Assembly (NCBI GenBank): GCA_963931925.1
Contig: OZ007567.1
Location: forward strand, 82,469,186 to 82,533,185
Source: Onchidella celtica
Taxonomy: Eukaryota; Mollusca; Gastropoda; Systellommatophora; Onchidiidae
Reading direction: 5' to 3'
DNA length: 64,000 nucleotides
Part shown: positions 46,101 through 61,100 of the stretch, one piece after another
How positions within the stretch are numbered: position 1 is the first letter of the stretch
How the letters are laid out: each line of letters begins with the position of its first letter
Notes under the pieces: generated by a model
What the model saw: only the letters and a program-made list of their open reading frames with translations
What the model was told of the DNA's origin: nothing
Database searches by the model: none
Translations under genes and position numbers: made by a program

Positions 46101-49100
46101 ACAGAAGACTAACATTCTGAAATAATAGTAGCCAACGATAACACAAATACATACACACATACAATCCTACATATATTTACTTCTTCTTTTTAATACCCAG
46201 AACTAAGCCATATGAAGAATGGAAGATGTCCACGAATGTTATGAGAGAGATCTGAAAATAAACAGAATCCTAAAGTAATCATGTATCTCCGGAAATGATT
46301 TCTTGTCTTTAGTGTGCTGCTCTCGGCTAACAATTCTATTACTTTAGAGAGTATTACGTTGTTACTTTTCCACAATCCATGCAAATTGTGGTCTTTATGT
46401 ATTCTGTTCTTTTTCTTTTCAGCCGAGGCCCCAGAATCCTCAGGAGTTCCTCCTGAATACAAGGACTTGGTCGGTGAGTAAAAAAGACGTTTGATTTCCT
46501 CTTTTGAAGAGAGTATTGTCCAATGTCTGCAGTTTTGAGCAATAGGCTGACAGTAGGGTGAATGAAAGTTTGCATTCGTGCCGCCTGTTAGGTGGCGTTG
46601 TTTCGTGTGGTTTGTGAAAAAGGAATGGCTAGATATTTGTGCAGACCAGTGATCTTTACCGTGCAGAAAATGTGCCGTGAGGCCGTTTTCTGATGGTTAG
46701 ACTGAATATTTACAATTGTGCTGCCAAGTGGAGAAAGTGGCGAAATCCTAGATTTGAAGTACTTATTTGGGGGGTCTTTCTTACGGACTTGTCCATTCCA
46801 TTTCAGATGACACAGAGGCTGATGTGTATATTTTTGAGAATCCCGAAACTGGTGTCACCACAATTGTCATTGTCTTCGAGACCGTGCCAGAAGAGACTTA
46901 CGAAATTCCCGAGGGTGGCAAGCCGTACGACGTCGTGGTTAGTACATACTTCCCTATTCATGTCCAGAATTGATTTTGAGCCGAATGCCCAGACAGCATC
47001 AAGTAATTATGTTATGGGAAAATCAGTGCACAGGAGCCGTGTTTTGGCAGAGGTTTGGCTGCACTAACAAATACTGAATAAGTCCAAGTGAATTGATCGT
47101 TTCCCGCTCAACGGGAAGGATTTGTCCCTTACAAGCAAATATTATTAATCACAGTCGTGACTATTTGCTTTTCTGAATCTGCGATTGTCAATATGCTTTT
47201 ATTTTCTTCCTGAACTGCATGTTATTATGTACAGAAGGTTAGGCGGTCTAAAAAGTGTGGTGGGTGTGAGTCAGGGAAGCTTGGTCAAAACCTCTTGGCC
47301 CAACTGATAAAATTTTTTAAACTGTTTCTCCTTTTCAGCCATTCACAGGTGAAACCGAACCCGAATTTGATGGAACCAAATTGATTTTGACACCAGAAGA
47401 TTCCACTGTGAATGTAGAGATCTGTAAAAGTAAGTGCGTTATTGAATTGCGTGGGATTCTTCTTTTGTTTTTTCTTCTCGGCGGCTATGCAGTTGTGACT
47501 TCAAGAAGAAAAGAAAAGAATGATTGATGTTTGTGTTCTGTGGGGCAAAGGCGTGAGTGTTGCAATATGGGAGGGTGGGGCATGGAGAATATTTTTGTAT
47601 TCTTCAGAAAATCTGAAAAAAGAAAGGCCAATATTTTACCAGAGATAGACGTAAGAGGAAATCGTAATCAATTTCATATGGAGCTTGTGTTATTGTCTGT
47701 CAGTTGTATTATTGTCTGTCAGGTACAGCATTGATGTAAAGAAGAAATTAGGGCGTCATAAATCCATTTAATTGTGCTCGTTAATGCAGATTTGGCCATT
47801 GTAGAAAGCAGTAATGTGAGTAAAAAGAAGAGCATTTTTCTGAAGGTTACAGTACTTATTTCTGTGTTTTTAATTTCTTTTTTGTAAGGTTTGTTTGTTT
47901 GTTTGTTTTGAATAGAGCCCAGCACACCCAGTGGACCAAGTACTCCAAGTGGACCAAGTACTCCAAGTGGACCAAGTACTCCAAGTGGCCCAAGCACACC
48001 AAGTGGACCAAGTACTCCAAGTGGACCAAGTACTCCAATTGGACCAAGCACACCAAGTGGACCAAGCACACCAAGTGGACCAAGTACTCCAAGTGGCCCA
48101 AGCACACCAAGTGGACCAAGTACTCCAAGTGGCCCAAGCACACCAAGTGGACCAAGTACTCCAAGTGGCCCAAGCACACCAAGTGGACCAAGTACTCCAA
48201 GTGGACCAAGCACACCAAGTGGACCAAGTACTCCAAGTGGGCCAAGCACACCAAGTGGACCAAGTACTCCAAGTGGACCAAGCACACCAAGTGGACCAAG
48301 CACACCAAGTGGACCAAGTACTCCAAGTGGCCCAAGCACACCAAGTGGACCAAGTACTCCAAGTGGCCCAAGCACACCAAGTGGACCAAGTACTCCAAGT
48401 GGCCCAAGCACACCAAGTGGACCAAGTACTCCAAGTGGACCAAGCACACCAAGTGGACCAAGTACTCCAAGTGGGCCAAGCACACCAAGTGGACCTAGTA
48501 CACCAAGTGGACCTAGTACACCAAGTGGACCTAGTACACCAAGTGGACCTAGTACACCAAGTGGACCAAGCACACCAAGTGGACCTAGCACACCAAGTGG
48601 CCCAAGTACACCAAGTGGCCCAAGTACACCAAGTGGTCCGAGCACACCAAGTGGTCCGAGAACACCAAGTGGTCCAAGTACTCCAAGTGGACCAAGCACT
48701 CCAAGTGGACCAAGCACTCCAAGTGGACCAAGCACTCCAAGTGGACCAAGCACTCCAAGTGGACCAAGCACTCCAAGTGGACCAAGCACTCCAAGTGGAC
48801 CAAGCACTCCAAGTGGACCAAGCACTCCAAGTGGACCAAGCACTCCAAGTGGTCCAAGCACTCCAAGTGGACCGAGCACTCCAAGTGGACCAAGCACTCC
48901 AAGTGGACCAAGCACACCAAGCGGCCCCAGTACACCATCTTCAGGTAGGCCTCCTTGAACTGCGGATTCAACCAATTCTAAATGAATCAATTTTGCATCA
49001 CATCACCACTGGCAACTTGTCAAGCTACTTCAGTCCCAACTTTTGTTTGATTACATAGCCGTGAGCCACAGTTAGTAAATCCTTTTTTACTAATAGCCAA

Positions 49101-52100
49101 ATTGACTTTCCCGGCCCCGTGAACTCTGTTGCCCCCGATGGCATGTCACATGGCATCACCACTTATTAGGCCGAATCTGATTCATTATGTCGGGACTTAT
49201 CAGGGATAAATTCTCAGCGGCAGTGCTCAGTTGGCGTTTTCGTCTTTGGGATTGAAGCCTTTTTTTCTGGGGCACTAGAGGAAAAGACTTCTCAGTGCAA
49301 TTAATATGGAAAACAGGGGACTGGCTATGTTGGATATATGAAATAATTGAACACACTACCATTTATTTACATTTCTTTGTTTCTTTGTGCAAAAGATTTT
49401 GAAGCCTTCCAACGTTTTTGAGCCCATTTCTGAAGTTTCTCTGTTCCGTAAGAAGAAGCATGATATCTGAAATGTCCAGATAGTACTTTGCCCAACGTAG
49501 CCCTTATTTTATCAACAGGTACCACGCCGTGTGAACTAGTGATGGAGCCTGTACCAGTTGACAATGTGGTTGTGGCAGAACAACCCAGTGGAGCCAGTCC
49601 AACCGGCCCATCAGAGGCGCCAGTCCTTGTCGTTGCTGATGATGGCAATGATGAGGTCCAGAAGATCACTGTGACTCCTAGCCTATCGGACGAAAAACCA
49701 TCCATTTTGGTACCAAGTGACGAAGAGGTAACTTAAAAGAACTTGTACAATAACATACTCCTCTTCCATGGTATAGCGATAGATTCATTACAATTAAAAT
49801 TTTGCTAAGACTTAATAGGATTGCTGATGGAGTGAAGGGCCGGTTTGTTTTGCCGTTTGGCATTCGCCTACTGAACATTACACGTTTTAATTCATTAAAA
49901 TAGAGAGTTTAACAGCAAAATCAAACAGCTACTTGAGTCAGACAACGTGAAAGTCTCTGTAGCGGACACGGGGTCTGTTTAGCCTGTTTTCGGTGGCGCA
50001 GCATTCATTGATTGGAAGGCAAAATATTCAAAGATGTATTGTGAACAATTGTGATTGTTTCGATCGGGCATAGCTTATGTTCCCTATACGTACATGACTC
50101 CACCATTCATTTCAGCTCATTACTGGTGACGGAAATCCGAAAGCTGTGGTGATTGAACTGGGTATGTACCTTCCTTATCCACCGATTCATTAAGACAGCA
50201 TTTCAAACGCGAGTGGTGGGGTGTTTTACTGTTTCTTTTTTTTTGGAAAAATATATAGGCTAAAGAATGTAAATCAAATGTTCTGCTTGTAAGTGATAGG
50301 ACAGAAGACTAACATTCTGAAATAATAGTAGCCAACGATAACACAAATACATACACACATACAATCCTACATATATTTACTTCTTCTTTTTAATACCCAG
50401 AACTAAGCCATATGAAGAATGGAAGATGTCCACGAATGTTATGAGAGAGATCTGAAAATAAACAGAATCCTAAAGTAATCATGTATCTCCGGAAATGATT
50501 TCTTGTCTTTAGTGTGCTGCTCTCGGCTAACAATTCTATTACTTTAGAGAGTATTACGTTGTTACTTTTCCACAATCCATGCAAATTGTGGTCTTTATGT
50601 ATTCTGTTCTTTTTCTTTTCAGCCGAGGCCCCAGAATCCTCAGGAGTTCCTCCTGAATACAAGGACTTGGTCGGTGAGTAAAAAAGACGTTTGATTTCCT
50701 CTTTTGAAGAGAGTATTGTCCAATGTCTGCAGTTTTGAGCAATAGGCTGACAGTAGGGTGAATGAAAGTTTGCATTCGTGCCGCCTGTTAGGTGGCGTTG
50801 TTTCGTGTGGTTTGTGAAAAAGGAATGGCTAGATATTTGTGCAGACCAGTGATCTTTACCGTGCAGAAAATGTGCCGTGAGGCCGTTTTCTGATGGTTAG
50901 ACTGAATATTTACAATTGTGCTGCCAAGTGGAGAAAGTGGCGAAATCCTAGATTTGAAGTACTTATTTGGGGGGTCTTTCTTACGGACTTGTCCATTCCA
51001 TTTCAGATGACACAGAGGCTGATGTGTATATTTTTGAGAATCCCGAAACTGGTGTCACCACAATTGTCATTGTCTTCGAGACCGTGCCAGAAGAGACTTA
51101 CGAAATTCCCGAGGGTGGCAAGCCGTACGACGTCGTGGTTAGTACATACTTCCCTATTCATGTCCAGAATTGATTTTGAGCCGAATGCCCAGACAGCATC
51201 AAGTAATTATGTTATGGGAAAATCAGTGCACAGGAGCCGTGTTTTGGCAGAGGTTTGGCTGCACTAACAAATACTGAATAAGTCCAAGTGAATTGATCAT
51301 TTCCCGCTCAACGGGAAGGATTTGTCCCTTACAAGCAAATATTATTAATCACAGTCGTGACTATTTGCTTTTCTGAATCTGCGATTGTCAATATGCTTTT
51401 ATTTTCTTCCTGAAGTGCATGTTATTATGTACAGAAGGTTAGGCGGTCTAAAAAGTGTGGTGGGTGTGAGTCAGGGAAGCTTGGTCAAAACCTCTTGGCC
51501 CAACTGATAAAATTTTTTTAACTGTTTCTCCTTTTCAGCCATTCACAGGTGAAACCGAACCCGAATTTGATGGAACCAAATTGATTTTGACACCAGAAGA
51601 TTCCACTGTGAATGTAGAGATCTGTAAAAGTAAGTGCGTTATTGAATTGCGTGGGATTCTTCTTTTGTTTTTTCTTCTCGGCGGCTATGCAGTTGTGACT
51701 TCAAGAAGAAAAGAAAAGAATGATTGATGTTTGTGTTCTGTGGGGCAAAGGCGTGAGTGTTGCAATATGGGAGGGTGGGGCATGGAGAATATTTTTGTAT
51801 TCTTCACAAAATCTGAAAAAAGAAAGGCCAATATTTTACCAGAGATAGACGTAAGAGGAAATCGTAATCAATTTCATATGGAGCTTGTGTTATTGTCTGT
51901 CAGTTGTATTATTGTCTGTCAGGTACAGCATTGATGTAAAGAAGAAATTAGGGCGTCATAAATCCATTTAATTGTGCTCGTTAATGCAGATTTGGCCATT
52001 GTAGAAAGCAGTAATGTGAGTAAAAAGAAGAGCATTTTTCTGAAGGTTACAGTACTTATTTCTGTGTTTTTAATTTCTTTTTTGTAAGGTTTGTTTGTTT

Positions 52101-55100
52101 GTTTGTTTTGAATAGAGCCCAGCACACCCAGTGGACCAAGTACTCCAAGTGGACCAAGTACTCCAAGTGGACCAAGTACTCCAAGTGGCCCAAGCACACC
52201 AAGTGGACCAAGTACTCCAAGTGGACCAAGTACTCCAATTGGACCAAGCACACCAAGTGGACCAAGCACACCAAGTGGACCAAGTACTCCAAGTGGCCCA
52301 AGCACACCAAGTGGACCAAGTACTCCAAGTGGCCCAAGCACACCAAGTGGACCAAGTACTCCAAGTGGCCCAAGCACACCAAGTGGACCAAGTACTCCAA
52401 GTGGACCAAGCACACCAAGTGGACCAAGTACTCCAAGTGGGCCAAGTACACCAAGTGGACCAAGTACTCCAAGTGGACCAAGCACACCAAGTGGACCAAG
52501 CACACCAAGTGGACCAAGTACTCCAAGTGGCCCAAGCACACCAAGTGGACCAAGTACTCCAAGTGGCCCAAGCACACCAAGTGGACCAAGTACTCCAAGT
52601 GGCCCAAGCACACCAAGTGGACCAAGTACTCCAAGTGGACCAAGCACACCAAGTGGACCAAGTACTCCAAGTGGGCCAAGCACACCAAGTGGACCTAGTA
52701 CACCAAGTGGACCTAGTACACCAAGTGGACCTAGTACACCAAGTGGACCAAGCACACCAAGTGGACCTAGCACACCAAGTGGCCCAAGTACACCAAGTGG
52801 CCCAAGTACACCAAGTGGTCCGAGCACACCAAGTGGTCCAAGTACTCCAAGTGGACCAAGCACTTCAAGTGGACCAAGCACTCCAAGTGGACCAAGCACT
52901 CCAAGTGGACCAAGCACTCCAAGTGGACCAAGCACTCCAAGTGGACCAAGCACTCCAAGTGGACCAAGCACTCCAAGTGGACCAAGCACTCCAAGTGGAC
53001 CAAGCACTCCAAGTGGACCAAGCACTCCAAGTGGTCCAAGCACTCCAAGTGGACCGAGCACTCCAAGTGGACCAAGCACTCCAAGTGGACCAAGCACACC
53101 AAGCGGCCCCAGTACACCACCTTCAGGTAGGCCTCCTTGAACTGCGGATTCAACCAATTCTAAATGAATCAATTTTGCATCACATCACCACTGGCAACTT
53201 GTCAAGCTACTTCAGTCCCAACTTTTGTTTGATTACATAGCCGTGAGCCACAGTTAGTAAATCCTTTTTTACTAATAGCCAAATTGACTTTCCCGGCCCC
53301 GTGAACTCTGTTGCCCCCGATGGCATGTCACATGGCATCACCACTTATTAGGCCGAATCTGATTCATTATGTCGGGACTTATCAGGGATAAATTCTCAGC
53401 GGCAGTGCTCAGTTGGCGTTTTCGTCTTTGGGATTGAAGCCTTTTTTTCTGGGGCACTAGAGGAAAAGACTTCTCAGTGCAATTAATATGGAAAACAGGG
53501 GACTGGCTATGTTGGATATATGAAATAATTGAACACACTACCATTTATTTACATTTCTTTGTTTCTTTGTGCAAAAGATTTTGAAGCCTTCCAACGTTTT
53601 TGAGCCCATTTCTGAAGTTTCTCTGTTCCGTAAGAAGAAGCATGATATCTGAAATGTCCAGATAGTACTTTGCCCAACGTAGCCCTTATTTTATCAACAG
53701 GTACCACGCCGTGTGAACTAGTGATGGAGCCTGTACCAGTTGACAATGTGGTTGTGGCAGAACAACCCAGTGGAGCCAGTCCAACCGGCCCATCAGAGGC
53801 GCCAGTCCTTGTCGTTGCTGATGATGGCAATGATGAGGTCCAGAAGATCACTGTGACTCCTAGCCTATCGGACGAAAAACCATCCATTTTGGTACCAAGT
53901 GACGAAGAGGTAACTTAAAAGAACTTGTACAATAACATACTCCTCTTCCATGGTATAGCGATAGATTCATTACAATTAAAATTTTGCTAAGACTTAATAG
54001 GATTGCTGATGGAGTGAAGGGCCGGTTTGTTTTGCCGTTTGGCATTCGCCTACTGAACATTACACGTTTTAATTCATTAAAATAGAGAGTTTAACAGCAA
54101 AATCAAACAGCTACTTGAGTCAGACAACGTGAAAGTCTCTGTAGCGGACACGGGGTCTGTTTAGCCTGTTTTCGGTGGCGCAGCATTCATTGATTGGAAG
54201 GCAAAATATTCAAAGATGTATTGTGAACAATTGTGATTGTTTCGATCGGGCAAAGCTTATGTTCCCTATACGTACATGACTCCACCATTCATTTCAGCTC
54301 ATTACTGGTGACGGAAATCCGAAAGCTGTGGTGATTGAACTGGGTATGTACCTTCCTTATCCACCGATTCATTAAGACAGCATTTCAAACGCGAGTGGTG
54401 GGGTGTTTTACTGTTTCTTTTTTTTTGGAAAAATATATAGGCTAAAGAATGTAAATCAAATGTTCTGCTTGTAAGTGATAGGACAGAAGACTAACATTCT
54501 GAAATAATAGTAGCCAACGATAACACAAATACATACACACATACAATCCTACATATATTTACTTCTTCTTTTTAATACCCAGAACTAAGCCATATGAAGA
54601 ATGGAAGATGTCCACGAATGTTGTGAGAGAGATCTGAAAATAAACAGAATCCTAAAGTAATCATGTATCTCCGGAAATGAGTTCTTGTCTTTAGTGTGCT
54701 GCTCTCGGCTAACAATTCTATTACTTTAGAGAGTATTACGTTGTTACTTTTCCACAATCCATGCAAATTGTGGTCTTTATGTATTCTGTTCTTTTTCTTT
54801 TCAGCCGAGGCCCCAGAATCCTCAGGAGTTCCTCCTGAATACAAGGACTTGGTCGGTGAGTAAAAAAAACGTTTGATTTCCTCTTTTGAAGAGAGTATTG
54901 TGCAATGTCTGCAGTTTTGAGCAATAGGCTGACAGTAGGGTGAATGAAAGTTTGCATTCGTGCCGCCTGTTAGGTGGCGTTGTTTCGTGTGGTTTGTGAA
55001 AAAGGAATGGCTAGATATTTGTGCAGACCAGTGATCTTTACCGTGCAGAAAATGTGCCGTGAGGCCGTTTTCTGATGGTTAGACTGAATATTTACAATTG

Positions 55101-58100
55101 TGCTGCCAAGTGGAGAAAGTGGCGAAATCCTAGATTTGAAGTACTTATTTGGGGGGTCTTTCTTACGGACTTGTCCATTCCATTTCAGATGACACAGAGG
55201 CTGATGTGTATATTTTTGAGAATCCCGAAACTGGTGTCACCACAATTGTCATTGTCTTCGAGACCGTGCCAGAAGAGACTTACGAAATTCCCGAGGGTGG
55301 CAAGCCGTACGACGTCGTGGTTAGTACATACTTCCCTATTCATGTCCAGAATTGATTTTGAGCCGAATGCCCAGACAGCATCAAGTAATTATGTTATGGG
55401 AAAATCAGTGCACAGGAGCCGTGTTTTGGCAGAGGTTTGGCTGCACTAACAAATACTGAATAAGTCCAAGTGAATTGATCGTTTCCCGCTCAACGGGAAG
55501 GATTTGTCCCTTACAAGCAAATATTATTAATCACAGTCGTGACTATTTGCTTTTCTGAATCTGCGATTGTCAATATGCTTTTATTTTCTTCCTGAAGTGC
55601 ATGTTATTATGTACAGAAGGTTAGGCGGTCTAAAAAGTGTGGTGGGTGTGAGTCAGGGAAGCTTGGTCAAAACCTCTTGGCCCAACTGATAAAATTTTTT
55701 AAACTGTTTCTCCTTTTCAGCCATTCACAGGTGAAACCGAACCCGAATTTGATGGAACCAAATTGATTTTGACACCAGAAGATTCCACTGTGAATGTGGA
55801 GATCTGTAAAAGTAAGTGCGTTATTGAATTGCGTGGGATTCTTCTTTTGTTTTTTCTTCTCGGCGGCTATGCAGTTGTGACTTCAAGAAGAAAAGACAAG
55901 AATGATTGATGTTTGTGTTCTGTGGGGCAAAGGCGTGAGTGTTGCAATATGGGAGGGTGGGGCATGGAGAATATTTTTGTATTCTTCACAAAATCTGAAA
56001 AAAGAAAGGCCAATATTTTACCAGAGATAGACGTAAGAGGAAATCGTAATCAATTTCATATGGAGCTTGTGTTATTGTCTGTCAGTTGTATTATTGTCTG
56101 TCAGGTACAGCATTGATGTAAAGAAGAAATTAGGGCGTCATAAATCCATTTAATTGTGCTCGTTAATGCAGATTTGGCCATTGCAGATAGCAGTAATGTG
56201 AGTTAAAAGAAGAGTATTTTTCTGAAGGTTACAGTACTTATTTCTGTGTTTTTAATTTCTTTTTTGTAAGGTTTGTTTGTTTGTTTGTTTTGAATAGAGC
56301 CCAGCACACCCAGTGGACCAAGTACTCCAAGTGGACCAAGTACTCCAAGTGGACCAAGTACTCCAAGTGGCCCAAGCACACCAAGTGGACCAAGTACTCC
56401 AAGTGGACCAAGTACTCCAATTGGACCAAGCACACCAAGTGGACCAAGCACACCAAGTGAACCAAGTACTCCAAGTGGCCCAAGCACACCAAGTGGACCA
56501 AGTACTCCAAGTGGCCCAAGCACACCAAGTGGACCAAGTACTCCAAGTGGCCCAAGCACACCAAGTGGACCAAGTACTCCAAGTGGACCAAGCACACCAA
56601 GTGGACCAAGTACTCCAAGTGGGCCAAGCACACCAAGTGGACCTAGTACACCAAGTGGACCAAGCACACCAAGTGGACCTAGTACACCAAGTGGACCTAG
56701 TACACCAAGTGGACCAAGCACACCAAGTGGACCAAGCACACCAAGTGGAGCTAGCACACCAAGTGGCCCAAGTACACCAAGTGGCCCAAGTACACCAAGT
56801 GGTCCGAGCACACCAAGTGGACCAAGCACTCCAAGTGGACCAAGCACTCCAAGTGGACCAAGCACTCCAAGTGGACCAAGCACTCCAAGTGGACCAAGCA
56901 CTCCAAGTGGACCAAGCACTCCAAGTGGACCAAGCACTCCAAGTGGACCAAGCACTCCAAGTGGACCAAGCACTCCAAGTGGACCAAGCACTCCAAGTGG
57001 ACCAAGCACTCCAAGTGGTCCAAGCACTCCAAGTGGACCGAGCACTCCAAGTGGACCAAGCACTCCAAGTGGACCAAGCACACCAAGCGGCCCCAGTACA
57101 CCATCTTCAGGTAGGCCTCCTTGAACTGCGGATTCAACCAATTCTAAATGAATCAATTTTGCATCACATCACCACTGGCAACTTGTCAAGCTACTTCAGT
57201 CCCAACTTTTGTTTGATTACATAGCCGTGAGCCACAGTTAGTAAATCCTTTTTTACTAATAGCCAAATTGACTTTCCCGGCCCCGTGAACTCTGTTGCCC
57301 CCGATGGCATGTCACATGGCATCACCACTTATTAGGCCGAATCTGATTCATTATGTCGGGACTTATCAGGGATAAATTCTCAGCGGCAGTGCTCAGTTGG
57401 CGTTTTCGTCTTTGGGATTGAAGCCTTTTTTTCTGGGGCACTAGAGGAAAAGACTTCTCAGTGCAATTAATATGGAAAACAGGGGACTGGCTATGTTGGA
57501 TATATGAAATAATTGAACACACTACCATTTATTTACATTTCTTTGTTTCTTTGTGCAAAAGATTTTGAAGCCTTCCAACGTTTTTGAGCCCATTTCTGAA
57601 GTTTCTCTGTTCCGTAAGAAGAAGCATGATATCTGAAATGTCCAGATAGTACTTTGCCCAACGTAGCCCTTATTTTATCAACAGGTACCACGCCGTGTGA
57701 ACTAGTGATGGAGCCTGTACCAGTTGACAATGTGGTTGTGGCAGAACAACCCAGTGGAGCCAGTCCAACCGGCCCATCAGAGGCGCCAGTCCTTGTCGTT
57801 GCTGATGATGGCAATGATGAGGTCCAGAAGATCACTGTGTCTCCTAGCCTATCGGACGAAAAACCATCCATTTTGGTACCAAGTGACGAAGAGGTAACTT
57901 AAAAGAACTTGTACAATAACATACTCCTCTTCCATGGTATAGCGATAGATTCATTACAATTAAAATTTTGCTAAGACTTAATAGGATTGCTGATGGAGTG
58001 AAGGGCCGGTTTGTTTTGCCGTTTGGCATTCGCCTACTGAACATTACACGTTTTAATTCATTAAAATAGAGAGTTTAACAGCAAAATCAAACAGCTACTT

Positions 58101-61100
58101 GAGTCAGACAACGTGAAAGTCTCTGTAGCGGACACGGGGTCTGTTTAGCCTGTTTTCGGTGGCGCAGCATTCATTGATTGGAAGGCAAAATATTCAAAGA
58201 TGTATTGTGAACAATTGTGATTGTTTCGATCGGGCAAAGCTTATGTTCCCTATACGTACATGACTCCACCATTCATTTCAGCTCATTACTGGTGACGGAA
58301 ATCCGAAAGCTGTGGTGATTGAACTGGGTATGTACCTTCCTTATCCACCGATTCATTAAGACAGCATTTCAAACGCGAGTGGTGGGGTGTTTTACTGTTT
58401 CTTTTTTTTTGGAAAAATATATAGGCTAAAGAATGTAAATCAAATGTTCTGCTTGTAAGTGATAGGACAGAAGACTAACATTCTGAAATAATAGTAGCCA
58501 ACGATAACACAAATACATACACACATACAATCCTACATATATTTACTTCTTCTTTTTAATACCCAGAACTAAGCCATATGAAGAATGGAAGATGTCCACG
58601 AATGTTGTGAGAGAGATCTGAAAATAAACAGAATCCTAAAGTAATCATGTATCTCCGGAAATGAGTTCTTGTCTTTAGTGTGCTGCTCTCGGCTAACAAT
58701 TCTATTACTTTAGAGAGTATTACGTTGTTACTTTTCCACAATCCATGCAAATTGTGGTCTTTATGTATTCTGTTCTTTTTCTTTTCAGCCGAGGCCCCAG
58801 AATCCTCAGGAGTTCCTCCTGAATACAAGGACTTGGTCGGTGAGTAAAAAAAACGTTTGATTTCCTCTTTTGAAGAGAGTATTGTGCAATGTCTGCAGTT
58901 TTGAGCAATAGGCTGACAGTAGGGTGAATGAAAGTTTGCATTCGTGCCGCCTGTTAGGTGGCGTTGTTTCGTGTGGTTTGTGAAAAAGGAATGGCTAGAT
59001 ATTTGTGCAGACCAGTGATCTTTACCGTGCAGAAAATGTGCCGTGAGGCCGTTTTCTGATGGTTAGACTGAATATTTACAATTGTGCTGCCAAGTGGAGA
59101 AAGTGGCGAAATCCTAGATTTGAAGTACTTATTTGGGGGGTCTTTCTTACGGACTTGTCCATTCCATTTCAGATGACACAGAGGCTGATGTGTATATTTT
59201 TGAGAATCCCGAAACTGGTGTCACCACAATTGTCATTGTCTTCGAGACCGTGCCAGAAGAGGCTTACGAAATTCCCGAGGGTGGCAAGCCGTACGACGTC
59301 GTGGTTAGTACATACTTCCCTATTCATGTCCAGAATTGATTTTGAGCCGAATGCCCAGACAGCATCAAGTAATTATGTTATGGGAAAATCAGTGCACAGG
59401 AGCCGTGTTTTGGCAGAGGTTTGGCTGCAATAACAAATATTGAATAAGTCCAAGTGAATTGATCGTTTCCCTCTCAACGGGAAGGATTTGTCCCTTACAA
59501 GCAAATATTATTAATCACAGTCGTGACTATTTGCTTTTCTGAATCTGCGATTGTCAATATGCTTTTATTTTCTTCCTGAAGTGCATGTTATTATGTACAG
59601 AAGGTTAGGCGGTCTAAAAAGTGTGGTGGGTGTGAGTCAGGGAAGCTTGGTCAAAACCTCTTGGCCCAACTGATAAAATTTTTTAAACTGTTTCTCCTTT
59701 TCAGCCATTCACAGGTGAAACCGAACCCGAATTTGATGGAACCAAATTGATTTTGACACCAGAAGATTCCACTGTGAATGTGGAGATCTGTAAAAGTAAG
59801 TGCGTTATTGAATTGCGTGGGATTCTTCTTTTGTTTTTTCTTCTCGGCGGCTATGCAGTTGTGACTTCAAGAAGAAAAGAAAAGAATGATTGATGTTTGT
59901 GTTCTGTGGGGCAAAGGCGTGAGTGTTGCAATATGGGAGGGTGGGGCATGGAGAATATTTTTGTATTCTTCACAAAATCTGAAAAAAGAAAGGCCAATAT
60001 TTTACCAGAGATAGACGTAAGAGGAAATCGTAATCAATTTCATACGGAGCTTGTGTTATTGTCTGTCAGTTGTATTATTGTCTGTCAGGTACAGCATTGA
60101 TGTAAAGAAGAAATTAGGGCGTCATAAATCCATTTAATTGTGCTCGTTAATGCAGATTTGGCCATTGTAGAAAGCAGTAATGTGAGTAAAAAGAAGAGCA
60201 TTTTTCTGAAGGTTACAGTACTTATTTCTGTGTTTTTAATTTCTTTTTTGTAAGGTTTGTTTGTTTGTTTGTTTTGAATAGAGCCCAGCACACCCAGTGG
60301 ACCAAGTACTCCAAGTGGACCAAGTACTCCAAGTGGACCAAGTACTCCAAGTGGACCAAGTACTCCAAGTGGCCCAAGCACACCAAGTGGACCAAGTACT
60401 CCAAGTGGACCAAGTACTCCAAGTGGACCAAGCACACCAAGTGGACCAAGCACACCAAGTGGACCAAGTACTCCAAGTGGCCCAAGCACACCAAGTGGAC
60501 CAAGTACTCCAAGTGGCCCAAGCACACCAAGTGGACCAAGTACTCCAAGTGGCCCAAGCACACCAAGTGGACCAAGTACTCCAAGTGGACCAAGCACACC
60601 AAGTGGACCAAGTACTCCAAGTGGGCCAAGCACACCAAGTGGACCAAGTACTCCAAGTGGACCAAGCACACCAAGTGGACCAAGCACACCAAGTGGACCA
60701 AGTACTCCAAGTGGCCCAAGCACACCAAGTGGACCAAGTACTCCAAGTGGCCCAAGCACACCGAGTGGACCAAGTACTCCAAGTGGCCCAAGCACACCAA
60801 GTGGACCAAGTACTCCAAGTGGACCAAGCACACCAAGTGGACCAAGTACTCCAAGTGGGCCAAGCACACCAAGTGGACCTAGTACACCAAGTGGACCTAG
60901 TACACCAAGTGGACCTAGTACACCAAGTGGACCTAGTACACCAAGTGGACCAAGCACACCAAGTGGACCTAGCACACCAAGTGGCCCAAGTACACCAAGT
61001 GGCCCAAGTACACCAAGTGGTCCGAGCACACCAAGTGGTCCAAGTACTCCAAGTGGACCAAGCACTCCAAGTGGACCAAGCACTCCAAGTGGACCAAGCA

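Noticed and set aside
47719..48990. Very long minus-strand frame encoding repeated GVLGPL (and similar ones at 51919-53172, 56203-57156, 60085-61374, 44113-44790)
   Set aside because: The 18-bp unit has no stop in any frame, so all six frames stay open through the minisatellite. The plus-strand GPSTPS frame is the one linked by splice sites and phase to conserved domains on both sides.
47931..49058. Plus-strand frames giving QVDQ-type or KWTKYS-type repeats
   Set aside because: Shadow frames of the same minisatellite; they run into intron sequence and do not fit the phase-1 junctions.
49367..49705. Recurrent 112-codon minus-strand frame (starting [10 protein letters not shown]) in every unit
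   Set aside because: It is antisense to the 209-bp exon and its flanking intron. Its conservation is explained by the near-identity of the units, and it has no domain signature.
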